The notes under the pieces were generated by a model, which was not told where the DNA came from, did no database searches, and saw only the letters and a list, made by a program, of their open reading frames with translations. Position numbers and translations under genes: made by a program. This document shows positions 17,279 through 25,999 of a stretch of 64,000 bases of DNA, in pieces. The stretch is from Planotetraspora sp. A-T 1434 (lineage in GTDB: Bacteria > Actinomycetota > Actinomycetes > Streptosporangiales > Streptosporangiaceae). Numbering within the stretch: the stretch's first letter is position 1; each line of letters opens with the position of its first letter. The DNA lies in assembly GCF_025420585.1 (NCBI RefSeq), contig NZ_JAOEGB010000002.1, positions 351,215 through 415,214 of the forward strand, read 5' to 3'.

Positions 17279-18364
17279 ATGAAGGCTCCCGCCGCCAGGA
17301 AGGACTCCGACGTGCCCGTTGATCAGCTCAGTGACCTCCACGCGGACGCGGTCGTCGCCGACGCGCACAACGACCTCCTCATGGCGGTCTCCGCCCGGCC
17401 TCCCCGGATGTGGGCCTCGTTCTTCCGGGACCAGTGGCTTCCGCAACTCGTGGCGGGCGGCGTCAACGTGCAGGTCCTGCCGGTGTTCATCGACGACCAG
17501 TACCGGCCTGAGGGCGCGCTGCGCCAGACGCTCCGCATGATCGAGTGCGCGCACGTCCTGGCCGAGGGCAACCCGGAGGCGGTGCGGATCTGCTACGACG
17601 GGCAGCAGATCGACGAGGCGCTCGCTCTCGGGAGGATCGCCCTGGTGCTGGCCATGGAGAGCATGCCCGGCATCGGCGACAGCGTCGAGCTGATCCCGAC
17701 CGTGCACCGGCTCGGCGTCCGCGTGGCCTCCATCGCCCACTGGGACCGTACGGCTCTCGCCGACGGCAGCGGGCAGGACGGCACCGGCTCGCGGCTGACG
17801 AGCCACGGCGTTGAGGCCCTCCAGGAGATGGAACGGCTCGGCATGATCTTCGACGTGTCCCACCTGGGCGCCTCCGGCGTCGGGCACGTCCTGGAGATCG
17901 CCACCCGGCCGGTCATCGCCACGCACTCCTCCGCGCGGGCGCTGCGTGACCACCACCGCAACCTGACCGATGACCAGCTCAGGGGGATCGCGGCCAACGG
18001 CGGCGTGGTGTGCGTCAACTTCCTCGCGGCGTTCCTCACCGTGGACGCGCGCAGCGCCACGATCGACCACCTGGTCGACCACATCGAGCACGTCGCGGGT
18101 GTCGCGGGCATCGACCACGTCGGTCTCGGCCCGGACTTCATCCGCGAGGTCCACCGCGACCTGACTCCGCCCTGCTGCGAGGGTTTCGGCCTCGGCGAGA
18201 TCGACTCGGCCGCGGCGATTCCCGGCCTGGACGGCCCGCGCGGCCTGCCCATGGTGACCGAGGCGCTGCTCAAGCACGGGTTCTCCGAGGAGGAGATCGT
18301 CAAGATCCTCGGCGGCAACGTGATGCGCCTGTTCCGCGCCGAGCTGGGCCGGGCCCGGCCGTGA
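17279..18364 (+). CDS. Membrane dipeptidase (peptidase M19)
   Basis: The 361-residue zinc peptidase has the M19 metal ligands: DAHNDL (His30, Asp32), LAMESMPG (bridging Glu), FDVSHLG and ATHSSAR. No signal peptide is visible, so the enzyme is probably cytosolic despite the family name. M19 enzymes accept dipeptides with a C-terminal D-residue. It overlaps the M20 gene by 4 bp and heads an operon with an acyltransferase and a racemase, so it may release D-amino acids from wall-derived or dietary dipeptides. Confidence 0.92.
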   Translation: MKAPAARKDSDVPVDQLSDLHADAVVADAHNDLLMAVSARPPRMWASFFRDQWLPQLVAGGVNVQVLPVFIDDQYRPEGALRQTLRMIECAHVLAEGNPEAVRICYDGQQIDEALALGRIALVLAMESMPGIGDSVELIPTVHRLGVRVASIAHWDRTALADGSGQDGTGSRLTSHGVEALQEMERLGMIFDVSHLGASGVGHVLEIATRPVIATHSSARALRDHHRNLTDDQLRGIAANGGVVCVNFLAAFLTVDARSATIDHLVDHIEHVAGVAGIDHVGLGPDFIREVHRDLTPPCCEGFGLGEIDSAAAIPGLDGPRGLPMVTEALLKHGFSEEEIVKILGGNVMRLFRAELGRARP

Positions 18365-19551
18365 ACCTCGGCGGTATGCCGGTCGGCCCGCCGGACGAGT
18401 CGCTGGCGGACATGCTGGCCGACCTCGAGGAGCTCGTCCTCTGCGAGTCGTACTCCGCCGACCACGAGGCCGTGGCCAGCAGCGCGCGGGTGGTCGCCGC
18501 GCAGGGACGCCGGGTGCTCCAGGCCGAGCCGGAGACGGCGGTGATCGGCGGGGTGACCCACCTGCGCTGGTCGTTCGGCACGCCGAAGGTGCTGCTGCTC
18601 GGCCACCACGACACCGTCTGGCCGATCGGCTCGCTCCGCGACCACCCCTGGTCCGTCGTGGACGGGGTGGCGAGGGGGCCGGGCGTCTTCGACATGAAGG
18701 CCGGGCTCGTGCAGCTCTTCCACGCGGTCGCCTCGCTGCCGTCGCCGGACGGGATCACGGTGCTCGTCGTGGGCGACGAGGAGCTCGGCTCACCGACCTC
18801 CCGTCCGCTCATCGAGTCGATCGCGTCGGAGTGCGGGGCGGCGTTCGTGCTGGAGGCCAGCGCGGACGGCGGCGCGCTCAAGGTCGCACGCAAGGGCGTC
18901 TCGCGCTACGAGCTCGTGGTGTACGGCAAGGCCGCCCACGCGGGGCTCGAACCCGAGCTGGGGATCAACGCCGGAGTCGAGCTGGCCCACCAGATCCTCG
19001 CGGTCAACGACATCGCCCGGCAGGTCGAGTCGTCCTCCCAGGCGGGCGTGGTGTCGGTGACCCCGACCCTGATGTCGGCCGGGACCAGCACGAACACGGT
19101 TCCGGCGGTGGGACGGGTCGCGATCGACGTCCGGGTGCCGGACGTCGCGGCGCAGGAGCGCGTGGACGAGCTCATGCGCGGCCTGACTCCCCGCACTCCC
19201 GGGACACGCCTGGAGCTCCGCGGCGGCCCCAACCGGCCGCCCCTGGAAGCGTCGGCCTCGGCGGCGCTCTTCGAGGTCGCCACGAGGATCGCCGGCGGTC
19301 TCGGCATTGGACCTCTCCGGGGAGTCTCCGTGGGCGGCGGCTCCGACGGCAACTTCACGGCCGGGGTCGGCTGCCCCACGCTCGACGGCCTCGGCGCGGT
19401 CGGCGGCGGCGCCCACGCCGCCGAGGAGCATGTCGTCGTGGCCGAGATGCCGGTCCGCGCCAGGCTCGTCGCCGCCCTGGCGGCCGAGGTGCTCAGCAGC
19501 GGCCCCGGCGGCGGCCCCGGCAGTGTCCTCAACGGGGAGCCGGCCAGATGA
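18361..19551 (+). CDS. M20-family peptidase / N-acyl amino acid hydrolase
   Basis: GTG 18361 overlaps the previous stop. The 396-residue protein has the M20 di-zinc signature: LLGHHDTVWP, FDMKAG, GDEELGS (general base Glu), KAAHAG in the dimer domain and GGGSDGNF. It resembles the carboxypeptidase-G2 branch. Next to a GNAT and an N-acylamino-acid racemase, its likely job is to remove the acyl group from the L-product, as the L-desuccinylase does in the Geobacillus D-to-L route. The substrate is inferred from context. Confidence 0.88.
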   Translation: MNLGGMPVGPPDESLADMLADLEELVLCESYSADHEAVASSARVVAAQGRRVLQAEPETAVIGGVTHLRWSFGTPKVLLLGHHDTVWPIGSLRDHPWSVVDGVARGPGVFDMKAGLVQLFHAVASLPSPDGITVLVVGDEELGSPTSRPLIESIASECGAAFVLEASADGGALKVARKGVSRYELVVYGKAAHAGLEPELGINAGVELAHQILAVNDIARQVESSSQAGVVSVTPTLMSAGTSTNTVPAVGRVAIDVRVPDVAAQERVDELMRGLTPRTPGTRLELRGGPNRPPLEASASAALFEVATRIAGGLGIGPLRGVSVGGGSDGNFTAGVGCPTLDGLGAVGGGAHAAEEHVVVAEMPVRARLVAALAAEVLSSGPGGGPGSVLNGEPAR

Positions 19552-20357
19552 CGGACCCGGCCAGGCAGGCCGAAGAGGCGGCGATCCGGAGCGGGGTGGA
19601 GCTCAGGGAGCTGCACGACATCGCCGACTTCGAGCGGGTCGTCCGGCTGTTCGACGACATCTGGCACCCCGGCCCCGCCAACCCTCCGGCCACCGTGGAG
19701 CTGATGCGGGCGCTCTCCCACACCGGGAACTACGTCGCCGGGGCCTTCGACGGCGCGGTTCTCGTGGGAGCCTCCGCCGGGTTCCTCGCGGGGCCCCCGG
19801 GCGAGGTGCTGCACTCCCAGGTGACCGGGGCGGTCAAGCGCGGCGCGGGGTTCGCGCTCAAGCTCCATCAGCGGGCCTGGGCCCTCCGGCGGGGCATCGC
19901 CCGCGTCACCTGGACCTACGACCCGCTCGTACGGCGCAACGCCCACTTCAACATGGCCAAACTGGGGGCCCGGCCGGAGGAGTACCTGCCGGACTTCTAC
20001 GGGGCGATGGCCGACGCGATAAACGTGGGCGACGAGTCCGATCGCGTGCTGGCGGTCTGGCGGCTGAGCGAGCGCCATGTCGTGGCGGCCTGCGACGGCA
20101 TGCCGTACCGGCCGGAGATCCCGGCGGACGCGGTGGTCGGCGTGGCGGCGCGGGAAGGGCGGCCGTCGATCGGCACGACGGACGGGGGCGTCGTGCTCGT
20201 GGCGCTCCCCGGGGACATCGAGGCGCTCCGCCGCCAGGACCCGGGCGGCGCCAAGGCGTGGCGGCATGCCGTACGGGACGTGCTGGGCGGGATGATGGCG
20301 CGGGGCGCCCGGGTGACGGGCTTCGCGGAGGGCTGCTACGTGGTGGAGCGCGCATGA
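19548..20357 (+). CDS. GNAT-family acyltransferase, racemase partner (copy 1)
   Basis: ATG 19548 overlaps the M20 stop. The 269-residue protein has the acyl-CoA loop KRGAGFALK and the conserved stretch TWTYDPLVRRNAHFN, then EYLPDFYG. It is longer than a simple GNAT, with about 90 extra C-terminal residues. The GNAT at 55248-56129 shares these blocks and is also coupled to a racemase gene. In the known pathway such a GNAT N-succinylates or N-acetylates D-amino acids before racemisation. The acyl donor cannot be read from sequence. Confidence 0.82.
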   Translation: MTDPARQAEEAAIRSGVELRELHDIADFERVVRLFDDIWHPGPANPPATVELMRALSHTGNYVAGAFDGAVLVGASAGFLAGPPGEVLHSQVTGAVKRGAGFALKLHQRAWALRRGIARVTWTYDPLVRRNAHFNMAKLGARPEEYLPDFYGAMADAINVGDESDRVLAVWRLSERHVVAACDGMPYRPEIPADAVVGVAAREGRPSIGTTDGGVVLVALPGDIEALRRQDPGGAKAWRHAVRDVLGGMMARGARVTGFAEGCYVVERA

Positions 20358-21457
20358 AGATCACAGGTGTGGAGCTGCGGCGGATCTCGATGCCGCTGGT
20401 GGCGCCGTTCCGCACGTCGTTCGGGACCGAGCGGGCGCGTGACGTGCTGCTGGTCCGGGTGGTGACGCCGGACGCCGAGGGCTGGGCCGAATGCGTCGCG
20501 ATGGAGGAGCCGCTGTACTCGCCGGAGTACGTGGACGGGGCCGCCGACGTGATGCGCCGGTTCATGGTCCCGGCGCTGGCCGCGCTCCACCATGTCGACG
20601 CGTACGGCGTGGGCCGGACGCTGGAGCCGTTCAAGGGGCACCGGATGGCGAAGGCGGCCCTGGAGACGGCCGTGCTCGACGCCCAGCTCCGCGCGTCGGG
20701 CGAGCCGTTCGCGCGGTTCCTCGGGGCCTCCAGGGACGCCGTGCCGTGCGGAGTCTCAGTGGGGATCATGGACTCGATCCCCCAGTTGCTCGACGCCGTC
20801 GGCGGCTATCTGGCCGAGGGATATGTCCGGATCAAGCTGAAGATCGAGCCGGGCTGGGACGTCGAACCGGTCAGGGCGGTCCGGGAGCGGTTCGGGGACA
20901 TTCCGCTACAGGTGGACGCGAACGCCGCCTACACGCTGACGGACGCCGCCCACCTGTCGAGGCTCGACGCGTTCGACCTGCTGCTGATCGAGCAGCCGCT
21001 CGGCGACGACGACCTGGTGCAGCACGCGGAGCTGGCCAGGCGGCTCAGGACGCCGCTGTGCCTGGACGAGTCGATCCACTCGGCGGCGCACGCGGCGGCC
21101 GCGATCTCGCTCAAGGCCTGCTCGATCGTGAACATCAAGCCCGGCAGGGTCGGCGGCTACCTGGAGGCCCGCCGCATCCACGACCTGTGCCGGGCGCACG
21201 GTGTGGCCGTGTGGTGCGGCGGCATGCTGGAGACGGGCATCGGCCGGGCCGCGAACGTCGCGCTCGCCGCCCTTCCCGGCTTCACGCTGCCCGGCGACAC
21301 GTCGGCCTCCCGCAGGTACTACGCCAGGGACGTCACGGCGCCTTTCGAGCTGCGCGACGGACACCTCGCCGTCCCCACCGGGCCGGGCATCGGCGTCGAC
21401 CCCGACCCCGCCGTCCTGGCCGAGGTCACCACCTCCGTGGAGTGGCTGCCCGCATAA
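20354..21457 (+). CDS. N-acylamino-acid racemase / OSBS-type enolase (copy 1)
   Basis: ATG 20354 overlaps the GNAT stop. The 367-residue enolase-superfamily barrel has a complete active site: KxK Lys161/Lys163 (IKLKIEPGWD), metal ligands Asp188, Glu213 and Asp238, and base Lys262 (NIKPGRVGG). These define the MLE/OSBS subgroup. There are no menaquinone genes nearby, and the partners are a GNAT and an M20 hydrolase, so N-succinyl- or N-acylamino-acid racemase is favoured over o-succinylbenzoate synthase. Confidence 0.88.
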   Translation: MKITGVELRRISMPLVAPFRTSFGTERARDVLLVRVVTPDAEGWAECVAMEEPLYSPEYVDGAADVMRRFMVPALAALHHVDAYGVGRTLEPFKGHRMAKAALETAVLDAQLRASGEPFARFLGASRDAVPCGVSVGIMDSIPQLLDAVGGYLAEGYVRIKLKIEPGWDVEPVRAVRERFGDIPLQVDANAAYTLTDAAHLSRLDAFDLLLIEQPLGDDDLVQHAELARRLRTPLCLDESIHSAAHAAAAISLKACSIVNIKPGRVGGYLEARRIHDLCRAHGVAVWCGGMLETGIGRAANVALAALPGFTLPGDTSASRRYYARDVTAPFELRDGHLAVPTGPGIGVDPDPAVLAEVTTSVEWLPA

Positions 21458-21707
21458 CCGGCCGCTGGCCGGGCCGGGCCGGTCGGATCGGGCCGGGCCG
21501 GTCAGGTTCGTGGATTTCCGCAATCTGGAAGAGGACCGGGAAAGCCCCGGGCTCTTACCGTGAGCCACGGATGGCGAGAGCCGGAAGGGAGTCCGCGATG
21601 GCCGCCTGATCCCCGGCCGCGCGGCTCCAGGACGGTCGCCCATCTCGGGGCGCCCGCGCTCGGGGCGTCCACTCGGACCTCTCCCCGGCCGACAAGGAGT
21701 TCCCCCC

Positions 21708-22253
21708 ATGACCGCGACAGGCAGCGGGCTGACCACCGCACTCAACACCGACCGTCACCGCATCGGGCTCAACGTCTTCGCCGCGATAGTCCTCGCCCAC
21801 TGGGCCGAGCACATCGCGCAGGCCGTCCAGATCTGGGTCCTCGGCTGGCCCGTGCCACAGGCGCGCGGCGTCCTCGGGCTCTGGTTCCCCTGGCTGGTCA
21901 AGTCGGAGTTCCTCCACTACGGCTACGCGCTGGTCATGCTGGTCGGGCTGATCCTCCTGCGGAAGGGCTTCGTGGGTCGCTCGCGCACCTGGTGGAACAT
22001 CGCGCTCGGCATCCAGGTCTGGCATCACTTCGAGCACCTCCTGCTCCTGATCCAGGCGCAGAGCCACCACAACTTCTTCGGCAAGCCGGTGCCGACCAGC
22101 ATCATCCAGCTCATCGTCCCCCGCGTGGAGCTGCACCTGTTCTACAACACCGTGGTGTTCATCCCCATGGTCGTGGCCATGGTGCTGCACCGCTGGCCGA
22201 GGACCGACGAGCGTAAGAGCATGGCCTGCTCCTGCGCGTACGCCGCGGCATGA
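21708..22253 (+). CDS. His-rich polytopic membrane protein of unknown function
   Basis: AAGGAG lies before ATG 21708. The 181 residues have about four membrane helices with His/Glu motifs at their ends: LAHWAEHIAQ, WHHFEHLLLL and PRVELHLFYN. The spacing (HxxEH twice, then ExH) could bind a metal pair or heme inside the membrane. A short Cys pair (ACSCAY) is near the C-terminus. I recall uncharacterised actinobacterial relatives but no function. It overlaps the next membrane protein gene by 4 bp. Confidence 0.7.
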   Translation: MTATGSGLTTALNTDRHRIGLNVFAAIVLAHWAEHIAQAVQIWVLGWPVPQARGVLGLWFPWLVKSEFLHYGYALVMLVGLILLRKGFVGRSRTWWNIALGIQVWHHFEHLLLLIQAQSHHNFFGKPVPTSIIQLIVPRVELHLFYNTVVFIPMVVAMVLHRWPRTDERKSMACSCAYAAA

Positions 22254-22726
22254 CCCGGCCGCCTCGCCGGCCCGGCTTCGGCCTGGTGGTGGCGACGGTG
22301 GCCGGCCTCGCGCTGCTGTTCCTCTCGGTGCCCAACGTCGCGCCCGCCTTCCGGGCGGCGCGCGGCGACGGGACGCCCGGCGTCTTCACGGCCGGCCGGG
22401 TCACCTGCGTCGAGCATCCCGGACACGAGGCGTGCTCGTGGTCGGGCACGTTCCGCGGCCCGGCCGGGCAGCGGGACGTCTCCCTCTACGGCGCCGACCG
22501 CGACACCCTGCGGCCGGGTGAGCAGGTCCGGGCGATCGACACGGGCCGTCCTCACCTCGTGTACGGCCCGGGCGGCTCCCGGGAGTGGATCTTCGTTCTG
22601 CTCCTCCTCGTCGCGGGATGCGCCCTGCTCATCCCCCCCGCTCGGATGATCATGGGCCGGGGCCGCAAGCCCCGTGGAAGTGACCCGTGGACATCCGTGG
22701 AGCAGTCCTTGGAAAAGTCCTTATAG
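22250..22726 (+). CDS. Two-TM protein with small extracytoplasmic domain
   Basis: ATG 22250 overlaps the previous stop. The 158 residues have one hydrophobic helix at about 10-32, an outside domain with two Cys (VTCVEHPG and EACSWSGTF, likely a disulfide), a second helix (WIFVLLLLVAGCALLI) and a basic cytosolic tail. The central domain looks like those of DUF3592-type or similar small membrane proteins. No function is known. Confidence 0.65.
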   Translation: MTRPPRRPGFGLVVATVAGLALLFLSVPNVAPAFRAARGDGTPGVFTAGRVTCVEHPGHEACSWSGTFRGPAGQRDVSLYGADRDTLRPGEQVRAIDTGRPHLVYGPGGSREWIFVLLLLVAGCALLIPPARMIMGRGRKPRGSDPWTSVEQSLEKSL

Positions 22727-22889
22727 GAGTCCTGACGGGGGCCCGGAAGGGCTCCTCGGGAGCGTGATGCCGTAAAACATGTGAGGAGAGCCCCCACTAG
22801 AGAGTAGGTTTGCCCTCTTTTATCCCCGAATCTCCCTTAAGTGGCGGAGGGTTGACCTAATGTGATCGTCTGGTCACCGGGGGGATCAG

Positions 22890-24239
22890 GTGGGGTTCTG
22901 GCACGGATGGTCGGTACGGACTCGCCTGACGGTAATCGCCAGTGCCGTCATGGCGCTGGTCTGCGCTGCCACCGCGGCCTTCATCCTGATGTCCGTCCGC
23001 GGGACCGCTGAGAGGTACAAGACCGAGGAGGTCATCGCGGCGGCCGTGCGCGTCGTCTACCTCATCAACCGCGAGCGGCTCCCTCCCGTCATGCTGGACG
23101 AGGAGGTCACCGGGATTCAGGTTCTGAACCCGAAGGGTCAGATCGTCTCGACGAGCGCCCGGATCCTGGGGCGGCCCCGGATGGCGGCCTTCCGGCCCAG
23201 CGAGTCGAGCCCCCAGGCCAACAAGGTCCTCTGCCACAGCCCCGCCTTCCCGGAACAGTGCGTGATCGTCGTGGCCTTCCGCGTGCCGCAGCCCGACGGC
23301 ATGTGGATCGTCTACGCGGCCGACTACCAGGTGCCCAGATACGTCAACGCCCCGCTCGTGACGGCGCTCGTCGGCGGGTCGCTGCTGCTGATCGCGCTGA
23401 CGGCGTTCGGGACGTACCAGGTCGTGGGAAGGGCGCTCGCGCCGGTCGAGGCGATCGCCGACAAGCTGGGCGTCATCACGGCGACCGACCTGGGGCAGCG
23501 CGTGCCGGTGCCGAAGTTCCGCGACGAGATCCGGCGGCTGGCCGAGACCGCCAACCAGACCCTCGACCGGGCCGAGATGGCGGTCGAGCAGCAGCGCCGG
23601 TTCGCCTCCGACGCGTCTCACGATCTGCGCAGCCCGCTCACCGCGATGCGCACCGAGATCGAGGAGGCGCTCCTGCATCCCGAGGAGGCCGACTGGCCCT
23701 CGACCGGCGAGACCCTGCTCGAGAGCCTTGATCGCCTGCAGGCCCTCGTCACCGACCTGCTGCAGATCGCCCGGCTGGACGCCGGAGCGCCGCCCAAGCA
23801 CGACCGGATCGATCTCGCCGAGCTCGCCGCCTGGGAGCTCGACCGCCGCCAGCGCAAGGTCGAGGTCCTCCGGGAGCTGACCTTCGGCACGGAGGTCATC
23901 GGCGACCGGCTCCGGCTCGCCCGCGTGCTGAACAACCTGCTCGACAACGCGGAGCGCCACGCCAGCTCGATGCTCGTCGTGAAGGTGGACCGGGACGAGG
24001 ACAGATGCGTCCTGGAGGTCGTGGACGACGGCGGCGGCATCCCGCCCGACAAGCGCGAGGTGGTGTTCCAGCGCTTCACCCGGCTGGACGCGGCACGCAG
24101 CAAGGACGCCGGCGGCACGGGGCTGGGCCTCTCGATCGCCCGCCAGATCGCCGAAAGCCACGAGGGCACGCTCACCATCGAGGACAGCTCGATGGGCGCC
24201 CGGTTCGTCATGCGGCTCCCGTCGGCGCCAAAGGAATGA
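22890..24239 (+). CDS. Orphan sensor histidine kinase
   Basis: The GTG 22890 start follows a GGGGGG-rich ribosome site. The 449-residue protein has two membrane helices (about residues 12-32 and 152-178) flanking an outer sensor domain of about 120 residues containing two Cys (LCHSPAFPEQC). HAMP, HisKA (SHDLRSPL, His244) and HATPase (NNLLDNAERH, DDGGGIPP, GGTGLGLSIA) follow. All kinase motifs are intact. No response regulator lies next to it, so its partner must be elsewhere. Confidence 0.92.
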   Translation: MGFWHGWSVRTRLTVIASAVMALVCAATAAFILMSVRGTAERYKTEEVIAAAVRVVYLINRERLPPVMLDEEVTGIQVLNPKGQIVSTSARILGRPRMAAFRPSESSPQANKVLCHSPAFPEQCVIVVAFRVPQPDGMWIVYAADYQVPRYVNAPLVTALVGGSLLLIALTAFGTYQVVGRALAPVEAIADKLGVITATDLGQRVPVPKFRDEIRRLAETANQTLDRAEMAVEQQRRFASDASHDLRSPLTAMRTEIEEALLHPEEADWPSTGETLLESLDRLQALVTDLLQIARLDAGAPPKHDRIDLAELAAWELDRRQRKVEVLRELTFGTEVIGDRLRLARVLNNLLDNAERHASSMLVVKVDRDEDRCVLEVVDDGGGIPPDKREVVFQRFTRLDAARSKDAGGTGLGLSIARQIAESHEGTLTIEDSSMGARFVMRLPSAPKE

Positions 24240-24282
24240 GACCTCGCCGGAGAGTCGCTCAGCGCGCGGATCACTGCGCGGA

Positions 24283-25914
24283 TCACTGCGCCTCGGTCAC
24301 CACGATCACCGTGGGGACCGGGGCCTGAAGCGCCTCGGCGACGGCGTCCTGGAGCTCTTCCGGCGTCTCCACCGCCCGCCCCCGCGCGCCGTACGCGACG
24401 GCCAGGGCGAGCAGGTCGGGCCCGAGCAGATCGACGGCCACCGGGGTCATCCCCCGCTGCTTCATCTCCTCCCGGATCTCCCCGAAGCCGCCGTTGACCG
24501 AGACGACGATCGGCAGGCTGAGCCCCAGCTCCACAGCGGTGGCCAGCTCCTGCACGCTGAACTGGAGAGCGCCGTCCCCGGCGAGCACGACGACCGGCCG
24601 GTCCGGTCTGCCGATCTTGGCGCCGATCCCCGCGGGCAGCGCGAAGCCGAGCGTGCCGAACCCGGCCGGGAAGAGGAACCGCCCCGGCGGGTCCATGGGC
24701 AGGGCGACGAGCGCACCGTGGTAGACCATCATCGAGTTGTCGCCGACGACGACGGTCTCCTGCGGCATGGCCCTGCGCAGCGCCTCGACGTGCCCCGCCC
24801 ATCGCCGGGCGAGCTCCGCCAGCTCGGCGACGTGACCTTCGGGGACGTGCGGGCGTTCCGGACGCGACGCGGCTTCGGCCTCCCCCATCCGGTTGTGCAG
24901 CTCCTCCAGGGCCAGCGCCGCGTCCGCCACGACCGCCACGGCCGCCACGTGGTCTCCGTACATCTGCCCCGGGTCCACGTCCACCCGGATGAGCGTCCCG
25001 CCGAGCGCGAAGTCGTCTTCCCAGAGGTCGGCCGGCCCCAGCTCCGTCCCGATGGCGAGGACAACGTCGCAGGAGGCCAGCCACCGCCGCACGCCGTCCA
25101 GGTGGAGGGTGGCCCCGAGGGCCAGCGGATGGCTCTCCGGCACGACGCCCTTGCCGTTCACCGTCGTCACCACGCCCGCGCCGACGCGCTCGGCGATCCG
25201 CATGGCCAGGCGGCCGACGGGCTGCCCGTCGTCCCCCGGCCGCTGGGCTCCCCCGCCGAGCACCAGGCCCGGCCGGCCGGCCGTACGCAACAGCCTCGCG
25301 GCCTCATCGAGCGCCGCGGGGTCGGGCACGCGGGGCATCAGCCGGTACGGCGGGGCCAGCGCGGCGGCGTCCTCCCGGTCGAGCAGGTCGGCGGGGATCT
25401 CGATGTGCACGGGACGGGGACGGCCCTCCGCGAACTGGCCGAAGGCGCGGGCGACGGCGGCCGGGATCTCCCGCACCGACGCGACCCGGTGGCTCCACGC
25501 GCAGAGCGCGTCGATCGCCCCCGACTGGTCCTTGCTCTCGTGCAGGTAGCCCCGGCCCTGGCGCGGGTGGTCCGTCGGCACTCCCGGTGAGATGAGCAGG
25601 ATCGGAGACGAGTCGGAGTACGCCTGGGCGAGAGCCGTGGCCGCGTTGACCACCGCCGGGCCCGTGGTGGTGACGACGACCCCCGGACGGCCGGTGACCC
25701 GCGCGTAGCCGTCGGCGGCGTATCCGGCGCCCTGCTCGTGGCGCGGCGTCACACACCTGATCCCGGCTGAGTCGAGCTCCTGGTAGATCGAGAGGTTGTG
25801 CGTCCCCGGAATTCCGAAGATCGTGTCCACTTCGTGCGCCCTGAGAGCCGCGACAAGCGCACCTGCCCCCGTGGCAGGGGTCGTCCGTGCGGTTGCGGGT
25901 GTCAAATCACGCAT
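24283..25914 (-). CDS. TPP-dependent 2-oxoacid decarboxylase, acetolactate-synthase-like
   Basis: The ATG at 25914 is taken; ATG 25947 or 25968 are alternatives. The protein has about 543 residues with the three TPP-enzyme domains: Pyr (FGIPGTHN, RHEQGAGYAADGYARV), the central nucleotide-like domain, and PP (GDGALQF and the NGGF stretch). Catalytic Glu is in RHEQGA. GRGYLHESKDQ and WSHRV are closer to my memory of AruI (5-guanidino-2-oxopentanoate decarboxylase) than to IlvB, and no IlvN small subunit is nearby. It is downstream of the 2-hydroxyacid dehydrogenase, with an 85-bp gap. Confidence 0.82.
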   Translation of the reverse strand: MRDLTPATARTTPATGAGALVAALRAHEVDTIFGIPGTHNLSIYQELDSAGIRCVTPRHEQGAGYAADGYARVTGRPGVVVTTTGPAVVNAATALAQAYSDSSPILLISPGVPTDHPRQGRGYLHESKDQSGAIDALCAWSHRVASVREIPAAVARAFGQFAEGRPRPVHIEIPADLLDREDAAALAPPYRLMPRVPDPAALDEAARLLRTAGRPGLVLGGGAQRPGDDGQPVGRLAMRIAERVGAGVVTTVNGKGVVPESHPLALGATLHLDGVRRWLASCDVVLAIGTELGPADLWEDDFALGGTLIRVDVDPGQMYGDHVAAVAVVADAALALEELHNRMGEAEAASRPERPHVPEGHVAELAELARRWAGHVEALRRAMPQETVVVGDNSMMVYHGALVALPMDPPGRFLFPAGFGTLGFALPAGIGAKIGRPDRPVVVLAGDGALQFSVQELATAVELGLSLPIVVSVNGGFGEIREEMKQRGMTPVAVDLLGPDLLALAVAYGARGRAVETPEELQDAVAEALQAPVPTVIVVTEAQ

Positions 25915-25999
25915 CACTTTCCGGCAAGGAGTCGCGGGAGTTTTCATGGTACGTTTTCCCGCTCCCACTACGCCAGACAGGGACGCAATTCTTTGTCTT

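Noticed and set aside
20354..21457. Enolase-family gene considered as menaquinone o-succinylbenzoate synthase (MenC)
   Set aside because: The active site cannot separate the two activities, but no men genes are present and both copies are coupled to GNAT genes, so the racemase call is better supported.
24283..25914. TPP enzyme considered as acetolactate synthase IlvB
   Set aside because: No small subunit or ilv genes are near, and the GRGYLHE and SHRV segments fit 2-oxoacid decarboxylases better.
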